Of a stretch of 45,330 nucleotides of DNA, positions 37,975-45,330 are shown one piece after another (positions within the stretch are counted from its first letter, which is position 1; every line of letters starts with the position of its first letter). The position numbers and the translations under genes are program-made. A model generated the notes under the pieces. It saw only the letters and a list, made by a program, of their open reading frames with translations. It did no database searches and was not told where the DNA came from. The stretch lies in assembly GCF_017410345.1 (NCBI RefSeq), contig NZ_JAFQQZ010000008.1, forward strand, positions 1 through 45,330. The letters are read 5' to 3'. This stretch comes from Methanobrevibacter sp. Lineage in GTDB: Archaea > Methanobacteriota > Methanobacteria > Methanobacteriales > Methanobacteriaceae.

Positions 37975-38076
37975 TATATCACTCTATTTAATCTAAGCTA
38001 ATACTCCCCTTGAATATAGCATTTTATCCTTCTTAAATTTTTAAATTCTTTTAAATTTTTAATTTGTTAGTTTTTA

Positions 38077-38628
38077 TTACATGATTACAGCTAAGAATTT
38101 AGCCTTTTCATCATTTAAAGCAATCATTGCATGTTCACAAGTTGCATCAAAGAATATAGAATCTCCTTCGTTTAAAATAATTTCATTGTCCTTAATGAAA
38201 ATTTTAACAGTGCCTTCAAGAATATAATTGAATTCCTGACCTGCATGTGAGTTTAAAGAAGGAATAGCATCTTCTTTAGGATCAACGGTCACAATAAACA
38301 TTTCAGCTTTTTTATGAACAAATTTTTTGCATAAGTTTTCATACTTATATTCTTTCCTTCTATCAACAGCAAATCCCTTATCTGCTCTTGTTACATCAAA
38401 ATAAGTCATACGAGTTTCTTCACCAGTAAGAATCAATGCTAAATCCACTTTGAAAATCTGTGCAATTTGGTATAAGAAACTAGCTGGAATGTCAATAATA
38501 CCATTTTCATATGAAATATAAGTTTCTTCGTCTACATCAAGTTCTTTAGCAATTTCTTCTGTTGTAATATCGGACAATTCTCTTAATTCTCTAATTCTCA
38601 TGCCGATATCTTTATTTACGTCACTCAT
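38077..38628 (-). CDS. XRE-type HTH regulator with C-terminal cupin
   Basis: 183 residues: a helix-turn-helix (about 7-62, with [22 protein letters not shown]) and a cupin domain (about 110-183, with [19 protein letters not shown] and [14 protein letters not shown]). This HTH-cupin architecture is common in transcription regulators placed beside CoA ligases and amino acid genes. It is about 100 bases upstream of the acyl-CoA synthetase on the same strand, so it probably senses a ligand of that pathway. TTG 38637 is in frame but ATG 38628, preceded by GGTTAAA, is a better start. Confidence 0.85.
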   Translation of the reverse strand: MSDVNKDIGMRIRELRELSDITTEEIAKELDVDEETYISYENGIIDIPASFLYQIAQIFKVDLALILTGEETRMTYFDVTRADKGFAVDRRKEYKYENLCKKFVHKKAEMFIVTVDPKEDAIPSLNSHAGQEFNYILEGTVKIFIKDNEIILNEGDSIFFDATCEHAMIALNDEKAKFLAVIM

Positions 38629-39039
38629 TTTAACCAACTTTTGATATTTTTGTTTTAAATAATTCGTCTCTTTTATATTTTATAATTCACTATAATATTT
38701 ATATAATATATATAATACATAGCATTAAGTAGATTTGTAATTAAACTAATATAAATATTATGGTAAAAAGCACTTAAAAAGTATAAAATTTTAATAAAAT
38801 TAAGTTATATTCTTTAATTTACTAAATTAAGATAATTATTCAAGCAATACCCAGATAAAAACTTAATATGGTTAAATCAATTGAAATAAAATAAAAAATT
38901 ATGTTTAGCCGCAACATTCATAAAAAAGTTTATATTATATGAAACAATAATATAAACTAAATATTATGAAATTTGAATAAATTTACATTATACTAACAAA
39001 ATACATTAAGCTAATTATAAAACAAATGGAGGGACTAGT
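38629..39039. promoter_or_regulatory. Divergent regulator / unknown-gene intergenic region
   Basis: About 410 bases with no gene. Near the left end a dense TATA tract (38691-38717) is the likely promoter of the HTH-cupin gene on the minus strand. Near the right end lies the inverted repeat described separately, and AATGGAGGGACTAGT just before ATG 39040 is a strong ribosome binding site. Between them I see only A/T-rich sequence. Confidence 0.45.
38928..38957 (+). promoter_or_regulatory. Perfect 11-base inverted repeat over a TATA-like element
   Basis: GTTTATATTAT (38928-38938) and ATAATATAAAC (38947-38957) are exact complements with an 8-base spacer. The left arm itself reads as a TATA box (TTTATATTATAT), which would start a transcript near 38960 with a leader of about 80 bases to ATG 39040. 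A symmetrical site over the TATA box is what a repressor operator would look like; that is inference. Confidence 0.5.
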
Positions 39040-39408
39040 ATGGTAAATAGAGAAGACTGCGTAATATTTAAACAGGAATATGGAAATGAATTATTAGTTA
39101 ATCAAGCATACGTTGGAATCAGAACAAAAGAAGATGGAATGATGTCTTTTAACCTCAGAGTTCCTAAAGATCAAATCACTGATATTGAATCATACTTTAA
39201 AGGATTTAAAATCCCTGAACCAATTCTCATTGACATTGCATGCACTGGAAATATCCACTGCTATTTCAAAGGAATTTCACCAATCATTGAAAAGCCTGAT
39301 TATTCCTTCATTTCAGTTACTGTTCAAGAATTAAAACAAGAAGTAGTTGATGAAGAACAGGAAATTGGCATTCCTGCACACGAATGTGTTGGCTGTGGCT
39401 TACACTAA
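39040..39408 (+). CDS. Unknown protein, 122 aa, with C-terminal CVGCGLH motif
   Basis: I do not recognise the family. The protein is soluble, with alternating beta-type segments, a central VPKDQITDIESYFKGFKIPEPILIDIACTG region and a Cys/His cluster at the very end (HECVGCGLH, residues 114-122); C31-free otherwise except Cys7, Cys80 and Cys86. The terminal His-x-Cys-x2-Cys arrangement could bind a metal. The strong ribosome binding site GGAGGG precedes ATG 39040. It appears monocistronic and stands behind an inverted repeat-containing promoter, so its expression is probably regulated. Confidence 0.75.
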   Translation: MVNREDCVIFKQEYGNELLVNQAYVGIRTKEDGMMSFNLRVPKDQITDIESYFKGFKIPEPILIDIACTGNIHCYFKGISPIIEKPDYSFISVTVQELKQEVVDEEQEIGIPAHECVGCGLH

Positions 39409-39428
39409 CTATTTAGCTTTTTTACTTA

Positions 39429-39460
39429 GGAAAGATAAAACTCTTTCCAAAATCTTTTTT
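39429..39460 (+). terminator. Hairpin plus T-run after the 122-aa gene
   Basis: GGAAAG (39429-39434) and CTTTCC (39443-39448) form a six-base stem with an eight-base loop, followed by AAAATC and seven T. It lies 20 bases after the stop of the unknown gene and just before the convergent MATE gene. Confidence 0.5.
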
Positions 39461-39487
39461 TATTATTTTAACCCTTATTTTATTATT

Positions 39488-40858
39488 TTAACTCTTATTT
39501 TCACACACTTTTTTAAATTTTCTCTCATAGATTTTTATGAATGAAAATCCAATGAAACATCCTAAGATCATACCGATTATTGCACCTAAATAAACGCCAA
39601 ATATTCCCATTTTAAATACAATACCCAATAAGTAAGCAAAGAAGACACTTAAGACCAATTCTCTTAAAATAGTCAAAGCCAATGACTTGAATCCTGCACC
39701 TACGCCTTGATAAACGTAAGCTGCAGTTGCTCCAAATGGTATGAAAAGGTTATAGAAAACCATTATTCTAAGGACTTCTGCAGTTCTTGTTATCATTTGA
39801 GGATTTCCATTTATAAAATTGAAATATTCTGAAATTGGATAAGCGAAAACAAAGAATATAGTGCAAATAATCAATGTTATAAGAAAACTGATGAAAGTTG
39901 AATAATTGATTGTTGTCTTGAAATTTTCAAAGTTTCTAGCCCCATAGGCAATTCCTGAAACTGTTATTGTGGAGACTCCAATAGCTATGCATGGTAGGAA
40001 TCCTATTGAAACAAATCTCCACACAACTGTAAAGACAGCCACTTCCAATGTTCCAGCAGTAATCATTATCAAATAATTAAAGCAAATCGCTACAATTGAA
40101 TAAATCACTTCTTCACAGCTTGCAGGCAAACTAACAAGAAGAATTTCCTTATAGATTTCCAATTTTCTATGATAATACTTTAAACTTAACTTTATGAAAG
40201 TGTCTCTTTTTATCAAGTACCAATAGAGCATCATTGCCAAGTTTACAAATGTTGACAAGACAGTGGCAATAGCTGCTCCTTTTATGCCCCAATTGAAATA
40301 ATAAATGAAAATCGGATCCATAATCATATTTAATATTGCATTGAAAACCAAAGGCACAGTAGCTCTTTTTATCTCTCCCTCTGCTCTAAAAAGACTTGAA
40401 ACCACTGCAGGAAAGAGTATTATATAACTGGTCAGGAATATGATTATTCCATAATCCATTGCATAATCAATTACTTCACCAGCACCGAAAAGAATAAGCA
40501 AATCCTTTAAAAAGAAAATGCCTATTAATAAAATAAGAATAGAAACTATTGATGCAATTATGATACTATGAATAGCTGCATTATTTGATTCCTCATATTG
40601 TTTAGCGCCAATCAAACGTGAAATCAAGGAATTTGCACCTGCACCTATCCCAACACCAAAACCAATAATCACCAAGTACAATGGGGACATGAATCCTAAA
40701 GCAGCAAGGGGTTCTGAACCAAGACCGCTAACCCACATGCTATCAATTAAGTTATTTGCAAACATTAAAAGCATGGACAATATTGTGGGATAAGCCAATC
40801 TATTAATTGCTTTTTTAGGGTCTCCTATTATTGATTCAATGTTTTTATTTGTTTGCAT
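39488..40858 (-). CDS. MATE family efflux transporter
   Basis: 456 residues with twelve hydrophobic helices in two similar halves, opening with AINRLAYPTILSMLLMFANNLIDSMWVSGLG, the MATE N-terminal pattern, and IGFGVGIGAGANSLISRLIGA in helix 2. The family exports drugs or metabolites in exchange for Na+ or H+; the substrate is unknown. A TTG at 40870 is in frame, but TTGAGGTTTAAA is the ribosome binding region of ATG 40858. Its last codons overlap a second T-rich repeat (TTATTATTTTAAC twice, 39468-39490). Confidence 0.9.
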   Translation of the reverse strand: MQTNKNIESIIGDPKKAINRLAYPTILSMLLMFANNLIDSMWVSGLGSEPLAALGFMSPLYLVIIGFGVGIGAGANSLISRLIGAKQYEESNNAAIHSIIIASIVSILILLIGIFFLKDLLILFGAGEVIDYAMDYGIIIFLTSYIILFPAVVSSLFRAEGEIKRATVPLVFNAILNMIMDPIFIYYFNWGIKGAAIATVLSTFVNLAMMLYWYLIKRDTFIKLSLKYYHRKLEIYKEILLVSLPASCEEVIYSIVAICFNYLIMITAGTLEVAVFTVVWRFVSIGFLPCIAIGVSTITVSGIAYGARNFENFKTTINYSTFISFLITLIICTIFFVFAYPISEYFNFINGNPQMITRTAEVLRIMVFYNLFIPFGATAAYVYQGVGAGFKSLALTILRELVLSVFFAYLLGIVFKMGIFGVYLGAIIGMILGCFIGFSFIKIYERKFKKVCENKS

Positions 40859-40971
40859 TTTAAACCTCAATTGTTAGATATTATGGAGAAAAATAGGATT
40901 AAATGAAAATAGTTTACTATCTTATCTACATAGTAAACTAATTATTAAACTAAAAAAATAATAAAACCAAT

Positions 40972-42006
40972 TTAATTAATTTTAGCTATTACAGAAATGA
41001 TACGAGTTAAGCTTCTATGCATTTTAATCTCATACCTTTCCAATAATTCGAACCCTACATCATTGAGGAGTGAATCGATATCCAATGAATGTGGACTAGC
41101 CATGACTAAAAGTGCATCTTTTTTCATACTGTGTTCGATTGATTGAAGGAATTCAGAGAAAATTCCAGAAGCACCTTCACCACAGGTAGTTGTAGATATT
41201 CCATAAGGAGGATCGGTTACAACCGCATCGACTTCCTCATACATTTCAAGTTCACGAACATCAACAACATGAGTCTTATAGTCAGTGACTCCAGCATATT
41301 CCAAATTGGTTGCTGTACCCTTTTTCATTTTCCAGTCAATGTCACAGCCAATGACCTTACATCCTATAAGCCCTGCTTCAATAAGGATTCCTCCAGTACC
41401 ACAGAAAGGATCAAGCACCAAATCTCCTTCCTTGACTCTAGCCAAATTAACCATGCATCTTGCTAATTTCGGGCTCATGCATCCAGGATGGAAGAATGGT
41501 CTTTTATGAGGTTTCATCTCTTCAAAGTACTTCTTATTGAGCTGATATTTGCCAAAACACAAATAAACATCATTATGATGAGCTACAACTCTAATAAATG
41601 ATTTAGGATTAGATAGATTAACTGAAATGTCATCTGTATTAGTTAATATCAAATGTCCCACTTTTCTTTCAGTAGCTACAGTATCTATTTCAGTATTGAA
41701 GCGTTTTACTCTAACTGCAAAGTTTTCATCAATAAATTGAGACCAGTCAATAGATTTAACAGTTTCTTCCATAGCCTCATAATCACATTCATCTATCAAT
41801 TGATGAACTTCATGAGTATAGCCTAATCTTCTAACGAATATCTTATAGTAATCATCAAAAACATTTTCATCAAGATTTCTTAAAATGACCAATCCTGGAC
41901 AAACTATTTCCATTTCTGTCTCAATCTCTTCTATTTCCAAGACAGCTCTAAGTTCAGCCAATGGCAGTTTGTCATGTTCCTGAGATAAGATTAATAATAA
42001 ATCCAT
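40972..42006 (-). CDS. tRNA (guanine10-N2)-dimethyltransferase (Trm-G10/Trm11 family)
   Basis: 344 residues: a THUMP-containing N-terminal half (1-160) and a Rossmann methyltransferase half with the SAM loop LDPFCGTGGILIEAGL (198-213), CDIDW (221-225) and the amino-methylation motif TDPPYG (264-269). HPGCMSPKLAR (173-183) is also family-typical. It should methylate G10 of tRNA using SAM, in the cytoplasm. The frame extends to 42081 across AT-rich sequence, but ATG 42006 with GGAGAT seven bases upstream is the real start. A related DNA or rRNA N6-methylase is a less likely alternative. Confidence 0.85.
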   Translation of the reverse strand: MDLLLILSQEHDKLPLAELRAVLEIEEIETEMEIVCPGLVILRNLDENVFDDYYKIFVRRLGYTHEVHQLIDECDYEAMEETVKSIDWSQFIDENFAVRVKRFNTEIDTVATERKVGHLILTNTDDISVNLSNPKSFIRVVAHHNDVYLCFGKYQLNKKYFEEMKPHKRPFFHPGCMSPKLARCMVNLARVKEGDLVLDPFCGTGGILIEAGLIGCKVIGCDIDWKMKKGTATNLEYAGVTDYKTHVVDVRELEMYEEVDAVVTDPPYGISTTTCGEGASGIFSEFLQSIEHSMKKDALLVMASPHSLDIDSLLNDVGFELLERYEIKMHRSLTRIISVIAKIN

Positions 42007-42068
42007 TTTTTTATCTCCAATTTTATGTAATTCCAATTTTATGTAATAATAAGTATTAAATATAAGTG

Positions 42069-43304
42069 TTATAATAACCAAATTTTAGCCAATTCCCTTT
42101 TATGAATAGCTGGCAATAATGATTGAATCAACCCTCTTTTTAAAAATTCCTTTACAAGAATTGATTGATTATCCATATCCCCATATTCAGAGATTAATTT
42201 ATCGGCCTCTTTTTCTTTTAATTTTACAAAGAAATAATCCAAATCCTCATCTGATAATGTGCAGAATGTTTTTTGAACCTTAAATTGATAGGAAAATTCC
42301 TTTAGGAATCTTTTTTCAAAATCTTTTTGATAATCTTTGAGAATATCCTGTAATATCTCTCTGTCATTTTTATCCATCCTTCCAGGACTTATAGAATTAA
42401 AACTTTCTGAATTCAAAGCATTTACAATAGCCTTTTTAGCCATTTGAACTGCTTCAAAACCTATTAAAAGACCTCCACCAGTAGTGGGTTTAAGCTGTGA
42501 AGCAGCATCACCAATAATCAATGCCCTATTTTTGTATAATTTATTGTCCTTATTGTAAATAGGGATTTTTCCTTTATACTTTTCAATTACCTCATAATTT
42601 TCATATTTAAAATCATTTTTTAAAAAATCATCCAATATTTCATTTTGCCTTTTATAATCATAAATTGAAAATAAACCAATCCTAAAAGTATTTTCATCTA
42701 CTGGAATCTGCCAAATGAATCCTGGAAACAAATCCCCATAGGCATATAAGTCCACAAATGATAAATTGTCATTTCTTTTTTCTATCCTTACCAAATATTG
42801 GCTTGCACAATAATAATTGAATTCATTTCCAATTGCTGAAGAAACAAGTGAGAGAGGCCCATCTGCACCAACAATGATTTTGGAACTTATGGTTTTTTCA
42901 GTTGAATCATTTTGAAATGTGACTTTTCCCTCCAAATCATCAATAGACACTACTTTAGAGGATAAATAGGAGCCTACACCATTTTCAATAGCCCTTTTGT
43001 ATAGGAATTGATCCAATGCAACCCTATCGATTATTAAAGCCTGGTCTTCATCTTTGGAAACTGTTAAAGAATGATTTCTGCTATGTAAAAAGGCACCTTT
43101 TGCCTTATTAAATATCAATTCTTCGGGAAACTGATTGAAATCCAATGCTCTTTTATTGATTATTCCAGCACATTGCAATGGTAAACCTATAACTTTCTTC
43201 TTATCAATTAGAGCAACCTCAATGTCTTCTTTAGCCAATTCATATGCCAAAGTAGAGCCTATTGGGCCTGCTCCAATAATAGTCACATCTACATCAAAAC
43301 TCAT
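42069..43304 (-). CDS. Geranylgeranyl reductase family flavoprotein (archaeal lipid saturation)
   Basis: 411 residues with the FAD-binding VTIIGAGPIGSTLAYELA, the PLQCAGI motif near residue 42-48 and the late GDAASQLKPTTGGGL region. These features match digeranylgeranylglycerophospholipid reductases, which saturate isoprenoid chains of archaeal lipids. The C-terminal ~80 residues are helical. Methanogens often have several paralogues, so this one could act on another isoprenoid. AGGGTAAACT precedes ATG 43304. It lies about 60 bases upstream of the tRNA methyltransferase on the same strand. Confidence 0.83.
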   Translation of the reverse strand: MSFDVDVTIIGAGPIGSTLAYELAKEDIEVALIDKKKVIGLPLQCAGIINKRALDFNQFPEELIFNKAKGAFLHSRNHSLTVSKDEDQALIIDRVALDQFLYKRAIENGVGSYLSSKVVSIDDLEGKVTFQNDSTEKTISSKIIVGADGPLSLVSSAIGNEFNYYCASQYLVRIEKRNDNLSFVDLYAYGDLFPGFIWQIPVDENTFRIGLFSIYDYKRQNEILDDFLKNDFKYENYEVIEKYKGKIPIYNKDNKLYKNRALIIGDAASQLKPTTGGGLLIGFEAVQMAKKAIVNALNSESFNSISPGRMDKNDREILQDILKDYQKDFEKRFLKEFSYQFKVQKTFCTLSDEDLDYFFVKLKEKEADKLISEYGDMDNQSILVKEFLKRGLIQSLLPAIHKRELAKIWLL

Positions 43305-43408
43305 AGTTTACCCTGCATAATTAAAATAAAAGATTTTCAAAAAAGTGAAAAAATTAAAAAATAAATAAAGAATTTTAAAAAGATTTACAACACAACAATG
43401 AAAATAGA

Positions 43409-45178
43409 TTATCTCTTGAATTTTCTGGAATGCTTTGCAAAGAGGTCATCGGGAGTTTTTTCTCCCTTATCCTTTTGATTGGCATCATCAGATTCTCCAT
43501 TATAGTGATTATAATTCTCATAATGATCATCATAGTGAGAAGCAGAACTGCGGGAAGACCTTTTTCTGGATTCTCTAGGACTCATATACTTATAATCTAT
43601 CTCACCATCACCAGAATATGCTCTTGTATGATTTGCATCATAATGTTGAGGGTTAGAACCATAATTTTGATTTCTTCTATTCTGTTTTCCATAATTCTCA
43701 TTTTGCCTATAATCTCTTTGATTATAAGAATCATGGCGATTGTCATAATGATTGGAATTATAATTATGATTGTTATAACTATCTCTTGACCTGGAATCAT
43801 GATATCTTACAGTATTATGCCTATCATCATAATCATCATAATATCTGTCATCATAGCCATCATAATGCCTATCATCATAGCTTCTATCATATCCTCTAGA
43901 GCCATAAGATTGATTAGGATTGTCTCTAAAGCGATTATCATTAGATGGTTTGAATTTGATATTGTCTCCCATGTCTTCCATAGCTTGATTTATGGTAGTG
44001 TCAAACTCTGCATCGGAGATATCATCATAAACATCCTCATTCTTATCACTTGAAAATGGATTCAATCTTGAAAGTCTGGATTTCTTTTCAATCTTAGGAG
44101 GCTCTTCAATATCCTCAGCATATTGGTTTCTGCCATGAATATAATCGTCATAATCTCTTTGAGCATCTAAATTATTTTGATGGAATTCCTCATAATTATT
44201 TGCAAAATACTTGTCAGGATTTCTTGAATAAGAGTCCTTAATAGCTCCTGAATACTGATGATGATGTGAATCAGGCCTTCCTCTAGAGCCATATTGATCA
44301 TTGTAACTCGCTCTAGAAGCCCTATTGTCCCTATAATCCATATCCCTTGGATAACTTCCATAATCATCATAGCCATCATAATTATCATAATAGCTATCAT
44401 TAGAACCATACTCATAACCAGAATTGTAATTGGAATTATAATTAGAGTTATAATTAGAATTATAATTAGAATTATAATTCGGATTGTTTCTAGAGTTTCT
44501 TGCTTTGCGTTTTATATCCCTAAGCTGTCTTTTACGCTCTTTAGCATCAACCAATTCCAAATCATCCAAGTCTTCCATACGCCTATAATGACCTGGTTCC
44601 TGATGTGGTCTTATTGGATTGAAGTCATCATCATAAACATTGCGATATCTTAAATGAGTTCCTCTCATATTCTCAAATATGATGTCTTCAATCTTTTTAG
44701 GACTGGAAACATCCTTTAATTCCATTTCCTTTCCATCATATGCACTATATAAGGTTATTGTACCTACTGAAAATATTTTTCCAAAAAGGCTTTGGGAACG
44801 GCTAACATCCTGAATAGTGTTGAAAGGCATGTAGTTTTTCTTTTGCAAGAGTATGCCCTTTTCAACGATCACCCTACTTTCAGTGATTGTATACTTGATT
44901 GAAGTCCAGATTAAAAGCTTTAATATGATGTATAGCAATACAATCATTATTAGGATAAACACAGCTATTGCAAAATAGCGTGTCATTGGAACTTTGGTTG
45001 ATTCAATCAAATAGACATTCATGTTCCCAATGTATTGAATTCCAGCAGAATACAAGAAAAATAAAAATCCCAACACAAACATTGATATTAAAATTCCTTT
45101 TGAATAGACAAAAATATTAGGTTGTGCCTCGTATAATATTTTTTCATGAAATTCTTCTTTTTTATCTTTACCAAACAT
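43409..45178 (-). CDS. Membrane PH-domain protein with long Asn/Tyr/Asp/Arg-rich disordered tail
   Basis: 589 residues. Two membrane helices (about 28-48 and 68-91) are followed by a bacterial-type PH domain (about 92-170: YTITESRVIVEKGILLQKKNYM, DVSRSQSLFGKIFSVG), as in YdbS/YdbT-like proteins. A basic segment (211-229) leads into about 350 residues of low-complexity sequence dominated by Asn, Tyr, Asp, Arg, Ser and Gly. It starts with a perfect NYNS array (236-252) and includes DDRxYDxYDDRYYDDYDDR stretches. The tail is cytoplasmic if the PH domain is. No ribosome binding site is visible before ATG 45178. The tail's function is unknown. Confidence 0.85.
   Translation of the reverse strand: MFGKDKKEEFHEKILYEAQPNIFVYSKGILISMFVLGFLFFLYSAGIQYIGNMNVYLIESTKVPMTRYFAIAVFILIMIVLLYIILKLLIWTSIKYTITESRVIVEKGILLQKKNYMPFNTIQDVSRSQSLFGKIFSVGTITLYSAYDGKEMELKDVSSPKKIEDIIFENMRGTHLRYRNVYDDDFNPIRPHQEPGHYRRMEDLDDLELVDAKERKRQLRDIKRKARNSRNNPNYNSNYNSNYNSNYNSNYNSGYEYGSNDSYYDNYDGYDDYGSYPRDMDYRDNRASRASYNDQYGSRGRPDSHHHQYSGAIKDSYSRNPDKYFANNYEEFHQNNLDAQRDYDDYIHGRNQYAEDIEEPPKIEKKSRLSRLNPFSSDKNEDVYDDISDAEFDTTINQAMEDMGDNIKFKPSNDNRFRDNPNQSYGSRGYDRSYDDRHYDGYDDRYYDDYDDRHNTVRYHDSRSRDSYNNHNYNSNHYDNRHDSYNQRDYRQNENYGKQNRRNQNYGSNPQHYDANHTRAYSGDGEIDYKYMSPRESRKRSSRSSASHYDDHYENYNHYNGESDDANQKDKGEKTPDDLFAKHSRKFKR
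44420..44485 (-). repeat. 12-base tandem repeat encoding NYNS units
   Basis: Five to six copies of a 12-base unit (TTAGAATTATAA on +, minus-sense AATTATAATTCT type) encode consecutive Asn-Tyr-Asn-Ser. The copies differ by only a few bases, so the array is expandable. Confidence 0.85.
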
Positions 45179-45330
45179 TAGTTTATATTTATAATTTTTA
45201 TTTTAAATATAGTTTATGTATATTATATATAATTTATATAAAAATTATAAGTGAAAAATAGCTAAAATAATAAATTGGGTTAAAATAAATAAAAATAGTT
45301 AAAATAAATAAAAAAAGAAATAAAGAAAAA
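45179..45330. other. A/T-rich upstream region at window end
   Basis: Minus-strand TATA-like tracts (45205-45240, ATTATATATAAT type) lie 30-60 bases before ATG 45178 and are probable promoter sequence for the PH-domain gene. Further out it is A-rich with no gene. Confidence 0.4.

Noticed and set aside
42007-42081. N-terminal extension of the tRNA methyltransferase frame
   Set aside because: The extra 25 residues are translated AT-rich leader; ATG 42006 has GGAGAT upstream and gives the THUMP family start.
43430-44653. Long Ile-rich open frames on + (119, 84 and 119 codons)
   Set aside because: They are the antisense shadow of the Asn/Tyr/Asp repeats in the PH-domain gene (ATA/ATC/ATT codons opposite TAT/GAT/AAT) and have no ribosome binding sites.
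1-45330. tRNA, rRNA, insertion sequences, prophage or integrase genes
   Set aside because: No GC-rich structured intergenic segments, transposase motifs (DDE, HUH, serine or tyrosine recombinase) or terminal inverted repeats were seen.

Overview
The window is AT-rich archaeal DNA from a hydrogenotrophic methanogen of the Methanobacteriales, most likely Methanobrevibacter or a close relative. Three things support this. A complete Eha energy-converting hydrogenase operon is present. Archaeal information-processing and metabolic genes are present: GatDE, two-subunit GMP synthase, Cgi121, NreA, Trm-G10 methyltransferase and a geranylgeranyl reductase. Gene starts are preceded by GGAGGTGAT-type ribosome binding sites. 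Assignments come from reading motifs, length and gene order; no database search was run.

Region 1 (1-16.3 kb). A small tail-anchored protein and a DUF2085 membrane protein sit on the + strand. The rest is a minus-strand array running from 16295 down to about 744: ehaA to ehaR in canonical order (thirteen mostly membrane subunits, NiFe small and large subunits, polyferredoxins with 6 and 10 clusters, and a HAD-like EhaR). It continues into a formyltransferase (Ftr) paralogue, a PfkB kinase, a third polyferredoxin with 6 clusters and a CBS-domain protein. Eha uses the membrane ion gradient to drive reduction of low-potential ferredoxin by H2, which primes the first step of CO2 reduction. The Ftr paralogue ties the operon to C1 carriers.

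Region 2 (16.6-24.2 kb). galE-like, cimA (isoleucine entry) and the KEOPS subunit Cgi121 are on +. Convergent to them on - are nreA (PCNA-binding DNA repair) with a PLP aminotransferase-like gene, and a guaA cluster split into two subunits with an 80-residue protein between them.

Region 3 (24.4-33 kb). A 50-residue membrane protein and a secreted protein (perfect 14-residue repeats, two Ig-like domains, an M14-like zinc peptidase domain) are on +. trxB, gatE and gatD are on -. A channel-like membrane protein with an odd selectivity filter is on +. A nearly gene-free stretch follows with a palindrome, tandem repeats and a possible 29-residue peptide gene. Then comes nadE, whose start codon appears non-canonical.

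Region 4 (33.3-38.6 kb, minus). Vor (2-oxoisovalerate:ferredoxin oxidoreductase), an acyl-CoA synthetase and an HTH-cupin regulator form a coherent unit for branched-chain acid activation and reductive carboxylation to amino acid precursors. It consumes the reduced ferredoxin that Eha can supply.

Region 5 (38.6-45.3 kb). An unknown 122-residue protein lies behind a promoter with a perfect inverted repeat over its TATA element. MATE exporter, Trm-G10, geranylgeranyl reductase, and a membrane PH-domain protein with a roughly 400-residue Asn/Tyr/Asp/Arg-rich disordered tail follow. The tail protein, the secreted peptidase, the channel-like protein and the 31.7-32.3 kb region are the least explained items. 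No rRNA, tRNA, CRISPR array or mobile element was seen.
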